NCBI RefSeq assembly: GCF_014323725.1
Contig: NZ_JABVED010000005.1
Span: forward strand, 1 to 64,000
Reading direction: 5' to 3'
DNA: 64,000 nt
Source: Actinokineospora xionganensis
GTDB taxonomy: Bacteria > Actinomycetota > Actinomycetes > Mycobacteriales > Pseudonocardiaceae
The position numbers were made by a program, and so were the translations under genes. A model generated the notes under the pieces. It searched no databases and had not been told where the DNA came from. It saw only the letters and a program-made list of their open reading frames with translations. Within the stretch, counting starts at the first letter, position 1. Every line of letters starts with the position of its first letter. Shown one piece after another: positions 45,983 through 55,015 of this stretch.

Positions 45983-46013
45983 AACGGCTCCTCTCCATCG
46001 AAGAGGAGCCGTT
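45983..46013. terminator. Bidirectional terminator
   Basis: The stem AACGGCTCCTCT / AGAGGAGCCGTT has a seven-base loop and is followed by a pyrimidine run. It lies between the DUF397 gene and the convergent peptidase gene, 6 bases after one stop and 6 before the other. Confidence 0.85.
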
Positions 46014-46018
46014 CCCTT

Positions 46019-48028
46019 CTAAATCAGTGTGCGCAGTAGGAACTCGTAGACGATGGCCGACATGAAGGCCCGCTGCTCGTTGTCCGCCGCCGCCCCGTGG
46101 CCGCCCTCGATGTTCTCGTAATACTTCGGTTCATAACCGAGTTCACGCATCCTCGCCGCCATCTTGCGGGCGTGCCCAGGGTGCACGCGGTCGTCGCGGG
46201 TGGAGGTGATGAAGAAGACCGGCGGGTACTCGCGTCCACTGTGGACGTTGTGGTACGGCGAGAACTCCTTGAGGTAGGCCCAGTCGGCCGGGTCGTCCGG
46301 GTCGCCCCACTCAGCCATCCAGGACGCGCCCGCGAGGAGCAGGTGGTACCGGCGGAGGTCGAGCAGCGGGACCTGGCTGACGACCGCGCCGAACAGCTCC
46401 GGGTAGCGGGTCAGCATGACGCCCGCGAGCAGGCCGCCGTTGCTGCCGCCCTGCATGCCCAGGCGCGAGGGCGTGGTCACTCCGCGCGCCACGAGGTCGC
46501 GCGCGACGGCCGCGAAGTCCTCGTACGCGCGGGGGCGGTTCTCACGCAGTGCGGCCCGGTGCCAGGCGGGGCCGTACTCGCCGCCGCCGCGGATGTTGGC
46601 GACCACGTACGTGCCGCCCTGGGCGAGCCACGCGCGGCCCATCCCGCCCGCGTAGGACGGGGTCAGCGAGATCTCGAAGCCGCCGTACCCGTAGAGCAGC
46701 GTGGGCCCCTTCGGGTCGCTCCCGGCGACCACGAAATAGGGGACCTGCGTGCCGTCGTCGGACGTGGCGAAGTGCTGCTGGACCGTGAGCCCCTCGGTGT
46801 CGAAGAACGCGGGCGCCTGCTTGAGCGCCTCGACCTCGCCGCCGATCTCCCCGCGCAGCAGGGTCGCGGGCTGCAGGTAGCCGCTGACGTTGAGCAGGTA
46901 CTCGTCGCTGTGGTCCGGGTCGGTGTCGATCACGTCCGCGGAGCTCAGCTCCGGCGCCCCGGGAAGCGGTGCGCGCGTCCAGCCGTCCGGTCCTGGAGTC
47001 AGCGCTTCGAGCCTGGTGTTCACGTCGACGAGCTCGTTGAGGATCAGGTGGTTGCGGGTCCACGAGTAGCCTGCCAGCGAGCTGTGCGCGTCGGGCTCGA
47101 ACAGCACTGTCATGGACCGCTCGCCCGCGAGGAAGGCGTCGAAATTCGCGGCGAGCAGCGAGCCGGACCTGTGCGTGGTGTCGCCGATGGTCCAGTCCGA
47201 GCGCAACCAGACCAGCAGCCACTCGCGGTGGGCGTCGGACGTGGCGTCGTCCGGTACGTCGATGCGGACCAGGCCGCCCGGGGTCCGCACGAACTCCTCG
47301 GAGGTGAAGAACTCCGGGTGGCGGCCGACAAAGTCCCGCTCGAACCCGGGCGTCGAGTCGTGCACCGCGTAGGCGGAGACGTCCTCGGGCTTGCCCTCGA
47401 AGACGGTGACCGCCTCCGCCAACGGCGTGCCGCGCCGCCACTCCTTGATCACCCGCGGATAGCCGGACGTGGTCAGCGAGCCGTCGCCGAAGTCGGTGCC
47501 GACGTAGATCCGGTCCGCGTCGATCCAGCTGACCCGGGACTTGGCCTCCGGCAGGGTGAACCCGTCGGTGACGAACTCGCCGGTGCGCAGGTCGAACTCG
47601 CGGACCACCGTCGCGTCCGCGCCGCCGCGGGAGAGCTCCACCAGCGCGAGGTGGTAGTCGGGCTTGAGGACCGCGGCCCCTGCCCACACCCAGTTCTCAT
47701 CCTCGCGCTCGGCGAGGGCATCGACGTCGAGCAGGATCTCCCATTCGGGTTCGGCTGTGCGGTACTGCTCCAGCGTCGTCCGCCGCCACAGCCCCCGCAC
47801 ATGGGTGGCGTCCTGCCAGAAGTTGTAGAGGAACTCGCCGCGCCGCCGCGGGTACGGGATCCGGTCGTCGGCGTCGAGGACCTCCCTGATTCCCGCGCGA
47901 AGAGAGTCGAACCGCTCACCCGCCAGTTCGGCCGTGGTCTCGGCGTTGCGCGCCTTCACCCAGTCCAGGGCGGTCTCGTCGGTGACCTCTTCCAGCCACA
48001 GGTACGGGTCGTCGAGTCCCTCAGTCAT
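46019..48028 (-). CDS. Prolyl oligopeptidase family serine peptidase
   Basis: The 669-residue protein starts at ATG 48028 (MTEGLDDPYLWLEEVTDE), which matches the usual S9A N-terminus. It has a beta-propeller domain in the middle and an alpha/beta hydrolase domain at the C-terminus. The nucleophile is Ser529 in GGSNGG, the acid Asp612 in TRDDRVHP and the base His644 in EGGHGA. It cleaves short peptides after proline and is probably cytoplasmic, since no signal peptide is seen. An upstream extension of the frame reads into the neighbouring gene's promoter and is not needed. Confidence 0.94.
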   Translation of the reverse strand: MTEGLDDPYLWLEEVTDETALDWVKARNAETTAELAGERFDSLRAGIREVLDADDRIPYPRRRGEFLYNFWQDATHVRGLWRRTTLEQYRTAEPEWEILLDVDALAEREDENWVWAGAAVLKPDYHLALVELSRGGADATVVREFDLRTGEFVTDGFTLPEAKSRVSWIDADRIYVGTDFGDGSLTTSGYPRVIKEWRRGTPLAEAVTVFEGKPEDVSAYAVHDSTPGFERDFVGRHPEFFTSEEFVRTPGGLVRIDVPDDATSDAHREWLLVWLRSDWTIGDTTHRSGSLLAANFDAFLAGERSMTVLFEPDAHSSLAGYSWTRNHLILNELVDVNTRLEALTPGPDGWTRAPLPGAPELSSADVIDTDPDHSDEYLLNVSGYLQPATLLRGEIGGEVEALKQAPAFFDTEGLTVQQHFATSDDGTQVPYFVVAGSDPKGPTLLYGYGGFEISLTPSYAGGMGRAWLAQGGTYVVANIRGGGEYGPAWHRAALRENRPRAYEDFAAVARDLVARGVTTPSRLGMQGGSNGGLLAGVMLTRYPELFGAVVSQVPLLDLRRYHLLLAGASWMAEWGDPDDPADWAYLKEFSPYHNVHSGREYPPVFFITSTRDDRVHPGHARKMAARMRELGYEPKYYENIEGGHGAAADNEQRAFMSAIVYEFLLRTLI

Positions 48029-48062
48029 GCCGCCAGTGTGCCGTATCAGTAGCGTGGGTCTC

Positions 48063-48959
48063 GTGCTCATCGGATTCGCCGCCCCGGTGTCAGGCTCGTG
48101 GGCGACTGTGGACAACCTCGTGCGGGTCGCCACCCGCGCCGAGGAACTCGGCTACCACTCGGTGTGGACGTTCCAGCGGCTGCTCTCGCCACCCGACGGG
48201 AGTTGGGGTGAGTCCTACCGGTCGGTCCTCGACCCCGTCGCGGCCACGTCGTTCCTCGCCGCCCACACCACCCGGGTGCGGCTCGGCATCGCCGTGCTCA
48301 ACCTGCCGTTTTTCGCCCCGCCGCTGCTCGCCAAGCAGTTGGCCACCCTCGACGTGCTCAGCGGTGGGCGGCTCGACGCGGGCCTGGGCATCGGCTGGGC
48401 GCCGGAGGAGTACGCCGCCGTCGGCGTGGACATGGCGGGCCGTGGCAAGCGCGCGGAGGAATACCTGCCGCTGCTGCGCCGGTTCTGGACCGACGACGTC
48501 GTCGAGCACGAGGGCGAGTTCTACCGCGTCCCCGCGACCCGGATGGATCCCAAACCGGTGCAGGAGGGCGGCCCGCCGGTCCTGCTGGGCGCCTCAGCCG
48601 AACCGGCGCTGCGTCGAGCGGGTCGGCTGTGCGCCGGCTGGGTGAGCAGCAGCCGCGCCGACCCGGCCGCCATCGGCGAGTCGGTCAACGTCGTGCGCGC
48701 GGCCGCGGCCGACGCCGGCCGTGACCCCGATGGGCTTCGGTTCGTGTGCCGAGGCGCGGTCCGCGTGCGCGCGGAGCGGACCCGTCCACTCACCGGCACC
48801 CTGGAGCAGATCCGCGCCGACTTCGCCCTGCTCGAGGAGCAGGGCGTCACCGAGCTGTTCATCGACCTGAACTTCGACCCGGAGATCGGCTCCCCGGACG
48901 CCGACCCGGCCGAGTCGATGCGCCGGGCCGAGGATGCGCTGACCGCGTTCGCGCCCTAG
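48063..48959 (+). CDS. LLM-class (F420- or flavin-dependent) oxidoreductase
   Basis: The 298-residue protein has the luciferase-like monooxygenase TIM-barrel pattern: LVRVATRAEELGYHSVWT, VAATSFLAAHTTRVRLGIAVL, LAKQLATLDVLSGGRLDAGLGIGW, and GPPVLLGA. Actinomycete members often use F420 as hydride carrier. The start is GTG 48063, with an in-frame GTG at 48054. It is divergent from the peptidase gene by 34 bases, so transcripts may be leaderless. The substrate is unknown. Confidence 0.88.
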   Translation: MLIGFAAPVSGSWATVDNLVRVATRAEELGYHSVWTFQRLLSPPDGSWGESYRSVLDPVAATSFLAAHTTRVRLGIAVLNLPFFAPPLLAKQLATLDVLSGGRLDAGLGIGWAPEEYAAVGVDMAGRGKRAEEYLPLLRRFWTDDVVEHEGEFYRVPATRMDPKPVQEGGPPVLLGASAEPALRRAGRLCAGWVSSSRADPAAIGESVNVVRAAAADAGRDPDGLRFVCRGAVRVRAERTRPLTGTLEQIRADFALLEEQGVTELFIDLNFDPEIGSPDADPAESMRRAEDALTAFAP

Positions 48960-48984
48960 GCCCCCGTGGATCACGGGACACGTC

Positions 48985-49022
48985 CGAGTCGGGTGGCCCG
49001 GCGGAGCGGGCCACCCGACTCG
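48985..49022. terminator. Bidirectional terminator
   Basis: A perfect 16-bp stem CGAGTCGGGTGGCCCG / CGGGCCACCCGACTCG with a short GCGGAG loop lies between the convergent LLM gene and DUF4394 gene, 17 bases before the stop of the minus-strand gene. Confidence 0.88.
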
Positions 49023-49038
49023 GTGTTCGGGCTCGGAC

Positions 49039-49917
49039 TCAGCCGACGAACGCGATGCCGACCGCGGTACCGAACAGCGGGGCGACGACGTGCGCCTTTC
49101 CGGTGGCCAGGTTGACCTTTGCCAGCACCGACAGGCTCCGCGGCCCGTCGAACTGCACGGCCGCGAGGGCCTCGTAGTCACGCGGGTTGAACGGGCCGGC
49201 GGGCGCCGCGCCACGGATGTCGAAGCCGTTGACGGCGGTGACCCGCAGGCCGAGCTTGCCGACGGTGAACAGTTGCCCGGTGTTCGGCGAGACGACTGGG
49301 GTGACGCCGGGAGCCGAGCCCTGGGTGACCAAGGTGTCGCGGGCGGCGTCGATGTCGTAGAGCAGCGTACTGGTCGCGCCCGCCACGCTGTTCGTGTAAC
49401 CGGCGGCGCCGACCTTCGGGGTGGTGCCCGCGGCCGGGTCGGTCATGGCGTAGGCCAGCGGGCCGTCGGTGGCCGCGAGGGCGCCGGTGTCCGGGACCAG
49501 CCGGAAATTCTGGCCGGTGTCGGTGACGACCCGGATGCGGTCGACCGTCGGGTTGAAGTCGAAGCCGATCGCCGAGCCGTTCAGCGCCACCGGCGTCCCG
49601 ACGGCCGTGGCCCGCCCGGAGTCCTGGTCGACGGTGTAGAGCTGACCCTTGGCGGACAGCGAGTACAGGACGCCGGTCGCCGGCCGGACGTCGATGCCGA
49701 TCAGTTTGTCCCCCCTGGCGACACCGGTGATCCGGGTCTTGCCCCTGGGCAGCAGTGGGAAGCCCGAGTCGTGCCTGCTCAGTACCCCGTTCGAGTGCAG
49801 TACCACCAGGTCTCCGCCGGAAGGGTGGTGGCGCGGGGTGGCGGACGCGGCGCCGGTGCTCAGCATCGCGGCCGCGAGCGCCGCGCCGATCACGATCGCG
49901 GTTGTCGCTTTACGCAT
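49039..49917 (-). CDS. Secreted DUF4394 protein
   Basis: The 292-residue protein has a signal peptide (TTAIVIGAALAAAMLSTGAASA). A repeat-rich beta-propeller-like DUF4394 domain follows: ARGDKLIGIDVRPATGVLYSL, AIGFDFNPTVDRIRVVTDTG, and LLYDIDAARDTLVTQGS. Such proteins are exported, and their role is unknown. The gene is divergent from an ECF sigma/anti-sigma pair across 144 bases, so it is a plausible target of that sigma factor (inference). Confidence 0.88.
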   Translation of the reverse strand: MRKATTAIVIGAALAAAMLSTGAASATPRHHPSGGDLVVLHSNGVLSRHDSGFPLLPRGKTRITGVARGDKLIGIDVRPATGVLYSLSAKGQLYTVDQDSGRATAVGTPVALNGSAIGFDFNPTVDRIRVVTDTGQNFRLVPDTGALAATDGPLAYAMTDPAAGTTPKVGAAGYTNSVAGATSTLLYDIDAARDTLVTQGSAPGVTPVVSPNTGQLFTVGKLGLRVTAVNGFDIRGAAPAGPFNPRDYEALAAVQFDGPRSLSVLAKVNLATGKAHVVAPLFGTAVGIAFVG

Positions 49918-50061
49918 TGGGTGCTCCTAGGTCTCGACGAGCGTGCGTCGGTGCTTTCGGGTCGGATGGCGTGCGCGTTCAATCGGTCCGAAGTTTTCGT
50001 CGGAAGGTGAACATCTGCTGCCTCGGCTCCGAATAAGCCCAAGAGAGCGAGGGGATACCCG

Positions 50062-50637
50062 ATGGGCAGGCTCGTGCGAAGGAGTCGGACGACACAGGGA
50101 GCCGACGAACCCGACCTCGCGTCCGACCAGGCTCTGCGAGCCGCGTACCGGGCGCACGGACCGGAGCTGTACCGCTTCGCGTTGCGTCAGTTGCGCGACG
50201 ACGGCGGCGCGCAGGACGTCGTGCAGGAGGTGTTCCTGCGGGCCTGGCGCTCGGCCGACCGGTTCGACCCGAACATCGCGAGCCTGCGAGTGTGGTTGTT
50301 CGCCATAGCGCGGCACGTGGTGGTGGACGAGATCCGGCGAAGCGGGGCCCGGCCCGCGCGGGCGTTCGGCCTGGCGATGGAGGAGACCTCGGGTGCGAAG
50401 GGCATCGCTGACAACGGTTTCGACGAGCAGAAGATGACAGCGTGGCTTATCGAGGAGGCATTGAGCAGGATCAGCCCCGAGCACCGCACCGCGTTGGTGG
50501 AGACATACTTTCGCGGACGTCCTCATGCGGAGGTCGCCGCAGAGCAGGGTGTGCCGACCGGGACGTTGCGCAGCAGGTTGTTCTACGGGTTGAAGTCGCT
50601 CAGGGTGGTCATGGAGGAGATGGGGGTGGAGCCGTGA
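50062..50637 (+). CDS. ECF sigma factor
   Basis: The 191-residue protein has sigma region 2 (YRFALRQLRDDGGAQDVVQEVFLRAW, FAIARHVVVDEIRR) and region 4 (ALSRISPEHRTALVETYFRG; VPTGTLRSRLFYGLKSLR). The group resembles SigK/SigL-type sigma factors with zinc-containing anti-sigma partners. The stop overlaps the anti-sigma start (GTGA). The start is ATG 50062. The divergent DUF4394 gene may be in its regulon. Confidence 0.92.
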   Translation: MGRLVRRSRTTQGADEPDLASDQALRAAYRAHGPELYRFALRQLRDDGGAQDVVQEVFLRAWRSADRFDPNIASLRVWLFAIARHVVVDEIRRSGARPARAFGLAMEETSGAKGIADNGFDEQKMTAWLIEEALSRISPEHRTALVETYFRGRPHAEVAAEQGVPTGTLRSRLFYGLKSLRVVMEEMGVEP

Positions 50638-51299
50638 ACGACGCCCATCGGTCCCTACGCGAGCTTCTCGGTGCCTACGCGCTCGACCAGCTCGACGACC
50701 ACGAACGCATCGCAGTCGACGCGCACCTCGCCGGCTGCCCCGACTGCCGCGCCGAGTTGGACGAGATCGCCCCGGTCGCGCAGAGTCTGCGGCTGGTCGA
50801 CCTGGACCGGCTCGGCCAACTCGCCCCGGCTCCGCCTGCCAGTCTCGGTGACGCCGTCCTTGCCCGGATCCAGATCGAACGCGCTCGCAGGCGGGAGGCT
50901 CCACGCTGGGCGTTACCGGCCGCCGCCGTCGTGGCCGCGATCGCCCTCGGAGCCGGCGTCGGGTGGGTGGCGCACCCGGACGTGCCCGACCAGCCCGTGG
51001 TCCTTCTGGAGGCGGTCGAGGTCGCGGGTCCGGACGCCAGGATCAGCGCCAGCGCCGACCTCGTCCCGCACACCTGGGGCGTGGAGATCAAGCTGACCGC
51101 GAGCGGGTTCGAGGCGGGCGCGCCGTATCGGGTGGCCGTGACCACGGTCGATGGCAACAAGGTCCCGGCCGGTGAGTTCCTCGGCACCGGCGCCAAGCAG
51201 ATGAAGTGCAACCTCAACAGCTCGGTGCTGCGCGACCAGGCCACGGGGTTCGAGGTCACCGACTCTGCCGGGACGCTGGTTCTGACCTCGACGTTCTGA
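50634..51299 (+). CDS. Zinc-type anti-sigma factor, membrane-anchored
   Basis: The start GTG 50634 overlaps the sigma stop. The 221-residue protein has an N-terminal zinc-binding anti-sigma domain, LLGAYALDQLDDHERIAVDAHLAGCPDC (read in parts), with His31, Cys35 and Cys38 in the HxxxCxxC arrangement. One transmembrane helix lies near residue 85 (PRWALPAAAVVAAIALGAG), and the extracytoplasmic RskA-like C-terminal domain is about 120 residues with one late cysteine. It should hold the sigma factor at the membrane until an envelope or redox signal triggers its release. Confidence 0.92.
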   Translation: MNDAHRSLRELLGAYALDQLDDHERIAVDAHLAGCPDCRAELDEIAPVAQSLRLVDLDRLGQLAPAPPASLGDAVLARIQIERARRREAPRWALPAAAVVAAIALGAGVGWVAHPDVPDQPVVLLEAVEVAGPDARISASADLVPHTWGVEIKLTASGFEAGAPYRVAVTTVDGNKVPAGEFLGTGAKQMKCNLNSSVLRDQATGFEVTDSAGTLVLTSTF

Positions 51300-51353
51300 G
51301 GGGCGGGTCGGTCGATCACCACTAACACGTGACCCACGATGATCAGACAGGAC

Positions 51354-52925
51354 CTAGTCCCGCCAGCCCGAGACCTCCACGCCCTTGGCGATGTCGAGGC
51401 GGAAGCCGAGGTCGATCTCCGCCGTTTTGCCCGGGGCCAGGTTCAGCTTCCAGGTGACTTTGCCGAGTTCGTCGCGTTCTGCCGGGTCGGGGCGCAGCGT
51501 GACCTCTCGGATGACGATGGACTCGCTTCGTGAAACGGGAACCTGGTCTATGACCGTGACTCGCGCGGCGCGCGGACCGAAGTTGCCGACCTTGATCCGG
51601 TAAGCGGCCTCTTGGCGCCGCGTGCCGCCGAGGACAGCCTTGCCCGCCGAGCGCCGGACCAGTTCACGCTCGACCCGGATGCGTTCGTCGACGCCCAGCG
51701 TCAGCTCGACCTCCTCACCCGGCGCCCACGGCTGCAGCTCGGTCGCACCGACGAACTCCGTGTCGTGGAAGATCGACGCCCGGCCCGGGCGCAAGGTGTG
51801 CTCGGACGTGTTGGTCACCGTGGCCCGCAGATAGGCCTCCGGGCCGCGCACGGGCACGGTCACGTGATCGGTCTCGGCCGGCAGATCAAAGGCCGCGACT
51901 GTGGTGCGGTGGGCCGTGCCGTCCGCCGGCACGGCGATAGGGCGCGTGGGCCGGTAGGTGGCCGAAGTGGCGCCCTGCTCGACGGCCGCGTACCGCTCCT
52001 CCATCATCGGTGCCGCCGCCATGGCGGGCATGGGGACGGCTCCGCCCGGTGCGGCGTCCATGGCGGCTCCGTACGCGATGCCACGCGACGCCTGGGGGGC
52101 GATCGGCCTCGGCCGCACCACGTCGACATACCAAGGCGACAGCTCGGGCACGTTCAGGCCGTCGGTCGGCTGCGCGGTCGAGAGCCGCAGGTCGCACTCC
52201 GGCCAGTCCTCGCCGCTGTGCTGGGTGACCAGCCCGTACCAGGTGACCGCCAGCGAGCCCGCTGACAGCCGCACGTCGTAGCGCGATTCCCAGTTGCCGC
52301 CGTGCACCAGGTAGGACAGCTCGAACTCCAGCTCACCGGCCTCAGCGACCTCCACGTCGACGTCGACGGCCATGCGGTCCGGTGCGCGTCGGGTGCGGCG
52401 GTCGTTGAGCTTGCGCTCGATCTCGTCGTGCTTCTCCTGGACCCTGCGTCGCTCGGAAGCGAGGTCGCGTCGGTCTGCCAGCACGGAGGAGAGCTGCCGC
52501 GCCAGTTCGTCGGACACGGACGCGACCCGCGCGGCGTCGGTCTGCTCGCGCGCGAGCGCCTTCGCGAAGGTGCCGCCCGCGTGTTCACCCAACTTGGTGA
52601 CCATGTCCGCCCGCGCGGCGAGAACAGTCTCCTTGTCGCCCAGTTCGTCGAGGGCGGCGCGGACCATGTCCCGCTGCTCCTCCAACTCCGCGATAGCGCC
52701 ATCGGGCGTTCGCGGGTGGTGTTCAGCGCGCACATCGACACCCAGCACGGTCGCCGCGCCGCGGCCGTTGACCCGCACCGAATCCGGATGCAGCGACATC
52801 GGCAGCCCGCCGATGGCCACCCGCTGCTCGCCCACCTCGAGGCTGAGCACTCCGCGGCGGGTGATCCGCGCTTGTCCTGGATAAACGGTCACGGCGACGA
52901 TCGGGGCGTCGAGTCGGCTGGTCAC
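51354..52925 (-). CDS. DUF4139 (MuiA-like) protein
   Basis: The 523-residue protein starts at GTG 52925 (VTSRLDAPIVAVTVYPGQARITRRG). It has the DUF4140 N-terminal strand-rich segment and a long coiled coil (residues about 85-190, rich in Glu/Arg). The DUF4139 beta-rich domain follows (GNWESRYDVRLSAGSLAVTWYGLV) to the end (RLDIAKGVEVSGWRD). An Ala/Pro/Met-rich loop (residues about 300-330) interrupts the domain. No signal peptide is seen. Related proteins were named after a mucoidy inhibitor, but their biochemical function is unknown. Confidence 0.87.
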   Translation of the reverse strand: MTSRLDAPIVAVTVYPGQARITRRGVLSLEVGEQRVAIGGLPMSLHPDSVRVNGRGAATVLGVDVRAEHHPRTPDGAIAELEEQRDMVRAALDELGDKETVLAARADMVTKLGEHAGGTFAKALAREQTDAARVASVSDELARQLSSVLADRRDLASERRRVQEKHDEIERKLNDRRTRRAPDRMAVDVDVEVAEAGELEFELSYLVHGGNWESRYDVRLSAGSLAVTWYGLVTQHSGEDWPECDLRLSTAQPTDGLNVPELSPWYVDVVRPRPIAPQASRGIAYGAAMDAAPGGAVPMPAMAAAPMMEERYAAVEQGATSATYRPTRPIAVPADGTAHRTTVAAFDLPAETDHVTVPVRGPEAYLRATVTNTSEHTLRPGRASIFHDTEFVGATELQPWAPGEEVELTLGVDERIRVERELVRRSAGKAVLGGTRRQEAAYRIKVGNFGPRAARVTVIDQVPVSRSESIVIREVTLRPDPAERDELGKVTWKLNLAPGKTAEIDLGFRLDIAKGVEVSGWRD

Positions 52926-53064
52926 GTCCGCGAGGCTACCCACGGTGAGCCGGTCCGGCACGTGTCCACAGTGGAGACAACGACTTTCGGCGTATTGACA
53001 CCCTGTGGATGTTGACGGAATGGTTCGGCCCGACCTGACACCCTGCCTCGTCTGGAGCCAACCC

Positions 53065-54900
53065 ATGAGACGTGCGCGACCCGCCGTCACGGCCCTGGCC
53101 GCTTTACTCGCCGTTCCGCTGCTCACCAGCACCGCCTCCGCCCAGGTCGACCCGCCCAAGCCGGTCTTCGTCGACGGCCAGGCGCAGCCGGTCTTCGACC
53201 CGAAGGACGTTGTCCGCCAGTCCCTCTGGGTCTCCGCGCCGGTCGACTCCGACTTCGACGGCAAGGACGACCTGGTCCACGTCGAGGTCGTCCGGCCCAA
53301 GGCGACCGAACTCGGCATGAAGGTGCCGGTCGTCTACCAGGCGAGCCCGTACTACGCCGGCGGCAACGATGTGCCCAACCACGGCGTCGACCAAGAGCTC
53401 TACGTTCCGGGCAAGCCCGGGAACGGTGCTGACAAGACCGCTTCGCGCGGGTTGTCCGACGAGCGGGTCACCGCCGCGATGGGGCCGAACGCACCGATCA
53501 CCTGGCGGTACGAGTCCTACTTCACCGCCCGCGGCTTCGCCGTGGTCTACGCCGAGTCGCTCGGTTCCGGGCTCTCCACGGGCTGCCCCACCAGCGGCGG
53601 ACGCAACGAGACCATCGGCGCCAAGTCGGTCGTCGACTGGCTCAACGGCCGTGCCCCGGCCGCCGACGCGGCAGGCGCCCCGGTCGCCGCGGACTGGACC
53701 ACCGGCAAGGTCGGCATGATGGGCGTGTCCTACAACGGCACCCTGCCGACCGCGGTCGCGACGACCGGTGTCGAGGGTCTGGAGACCATCGTCCCGATCG
53801 CGGCGATCTCCAGTTGGTACGACTACTACCGGGCCGACGGCCTGATCGTGGCGCCGGGAACGTTCCAGGGCGAGGACCTCGACGTGCTCGCCGACTACGT
53901 CTACACGCGCGAAGACCGTGAGATCTGCAAGCCGGTGATCGCCGACATCGTGGCCAAGCAGGACCGGGTGACCGGCGACTACAGCCCGTTCTGGGACGAG
54001 CGAAACTATCTCAACGATGTCGGGAACGTCCGGGCTTCGGTGCTCGCCGTGCACGGGCTCAACGACTGGAACGTCAAGATGACCCACGTCGAGCAGCTGT
54101 ACTCGGCACTCAAGCGCAACGGGGTCGAGCACAAGATCTGGCTGCACCAGTCCGGGCACGCCGACCCGTACCGGCTGCGCCAGGCCGAATGGCTCACCAC
54201 GCTCAACCGCTGGATGTCGCACTACCTCTACGCGATCGACAACGGTGTCGAGGACGAGCCGAAGTCGACCGTGCAGCGCGAGGACAAGACCTGGCACGAC
54301 GAAGCCGAGTGGCCCGCGCCGGGAACCATGTCCGCCCGGCTCTACCCGTCGGTGGGCGGCTCCGCTCACGGTGGGCTGAGCGCGCGTCCGTCGTTCGGTC
54401 GTCCGTTGGTCGAGACGCTGACCGATGACGTGGCCAAGACCGCCGAGGACCTCGCGGCCGCGGCGGCGTCGGAGAACCGGCTGTCTTACGTGACCCGCCC
54501 CGCCGCGCGGCCGCTGCGGATCAGCGGTGTCGTGCAAGCCGACCTGCGGCTCTCGTTCAGCAAGCCCGCGGCGAACGTGACCGTGCTGCTGGTCGACCGC
54601 GCACCCGACGGCAAGACGTCGATCGTGACGCGGGGATGGACCGACCCGCAGAACCGGCAGTCGCCCAGCCGGACCAAGCCGATCCAGCCGGGCAAGGCTT
54701 ACGACATCCAGGTGGACTTGGTCCCGGACGACTACGTTCTCGCTGCGGGTCACAGCCTCGCGGTGGTAGTCATGTCCAGCGACTACGACTACACGCTGCG
54801 CCCACGTCCGGGCGCGGGGATCTCCCTGGACCTGTCGCACAGCTACCTGACCCTGCCCGCGGTGGGAGGTCAGGCGGCCGTTCGCGCCTCCGTTGGATAG
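53065..54900 (+). CDS. Secreted Xaa-Pro dipeptidyl-peptidase (S15)
   Basis: The 611-residue protein has a signal peptide (ALAALLAVPLLTSTASA). The S15/CocE catalytic core follows, with nucleophile Ser222 in GVSYNG, an acid in VLAVHGLNDWNVKMTH and the base in QSGHADPY. The C-terminal beta-jelly-roll domain (LRISGVVQADLRLSF, GHSLAVVVMSSDYDYT) is present. It removes Xaa-Pro dipeptides from peptides outside the cell. ATG 53065 follows GGAG by eight bases. An in-frame start at 53005 would put residues before the signal peptide. Confidence 0.92.
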   Translation: MRRARPAVTALAALLAVPLLTSTASAQVDPPKPVFVDGQAQPVFDPKDVVRQSLWVSAPVDSDFDGKDDLVHVEVVRPKATELGMKVPVVYQASPYYAGGNDVPNHGVDQELYVPGKPGNGADKTASRGLSDERVTAAMGPNAPITWRYESYFTARGFAVVYAESLGSGLSTGCPTSGGRNETIGAKSVVDWLNGRAPAADAAGAPVAADWTTGKVGMMGVSYNGTLPTAVATTGVEGLETIVPIAAISSWYDYYRADGLIVAPGTFQGEDLDVLADYVYTREDREICKPVIADIVAKQDRVTGDYSPFWDERNYLNDVGNVRASVLAVHGLNDWNVKMTHVEQLYSALKRNGVEHKIWLHQSGHADPYRLRQAEWLTTLNRWMSHYLYAIDNGVEDEPKSTVQREDKTWHDEAEWPAPGTMSARLYPSVGGSAHGGLSARPSFGRPLVETLTDDVAKTAEDLAAAAASENRLSYVTRPAARPLRISGVVQADLRLSFSKPAANVTVLLVDRAPDGKTSIVTRGWTDPQNRQSPSRTKPIQPGKAYDIQVDLVPDDYVLAAGHSLAVVVMSSDYDYTLRPRPGAGISLDLSHSYLTLPAVGGQAAVRASVG

Positions 54901-55015
54901 TCCCCTAATGAACCCCTATCCAGGAAACTGTTCACTGCGGAGTCGTCTGTCGAACCTTTCGCGCCGACATACGTCGTGGTCCGATCGATGTATCGGATCT
55001 TCGCGGAGGTGTCAG

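Noticed and set aside
46097-48052. Long plus-strand frame opposite the prolyl oligopeptidase gene
   Set aside because: Antisense shadow; no recognisable domain, and the minus-strand gene carries the full catalytic triad.
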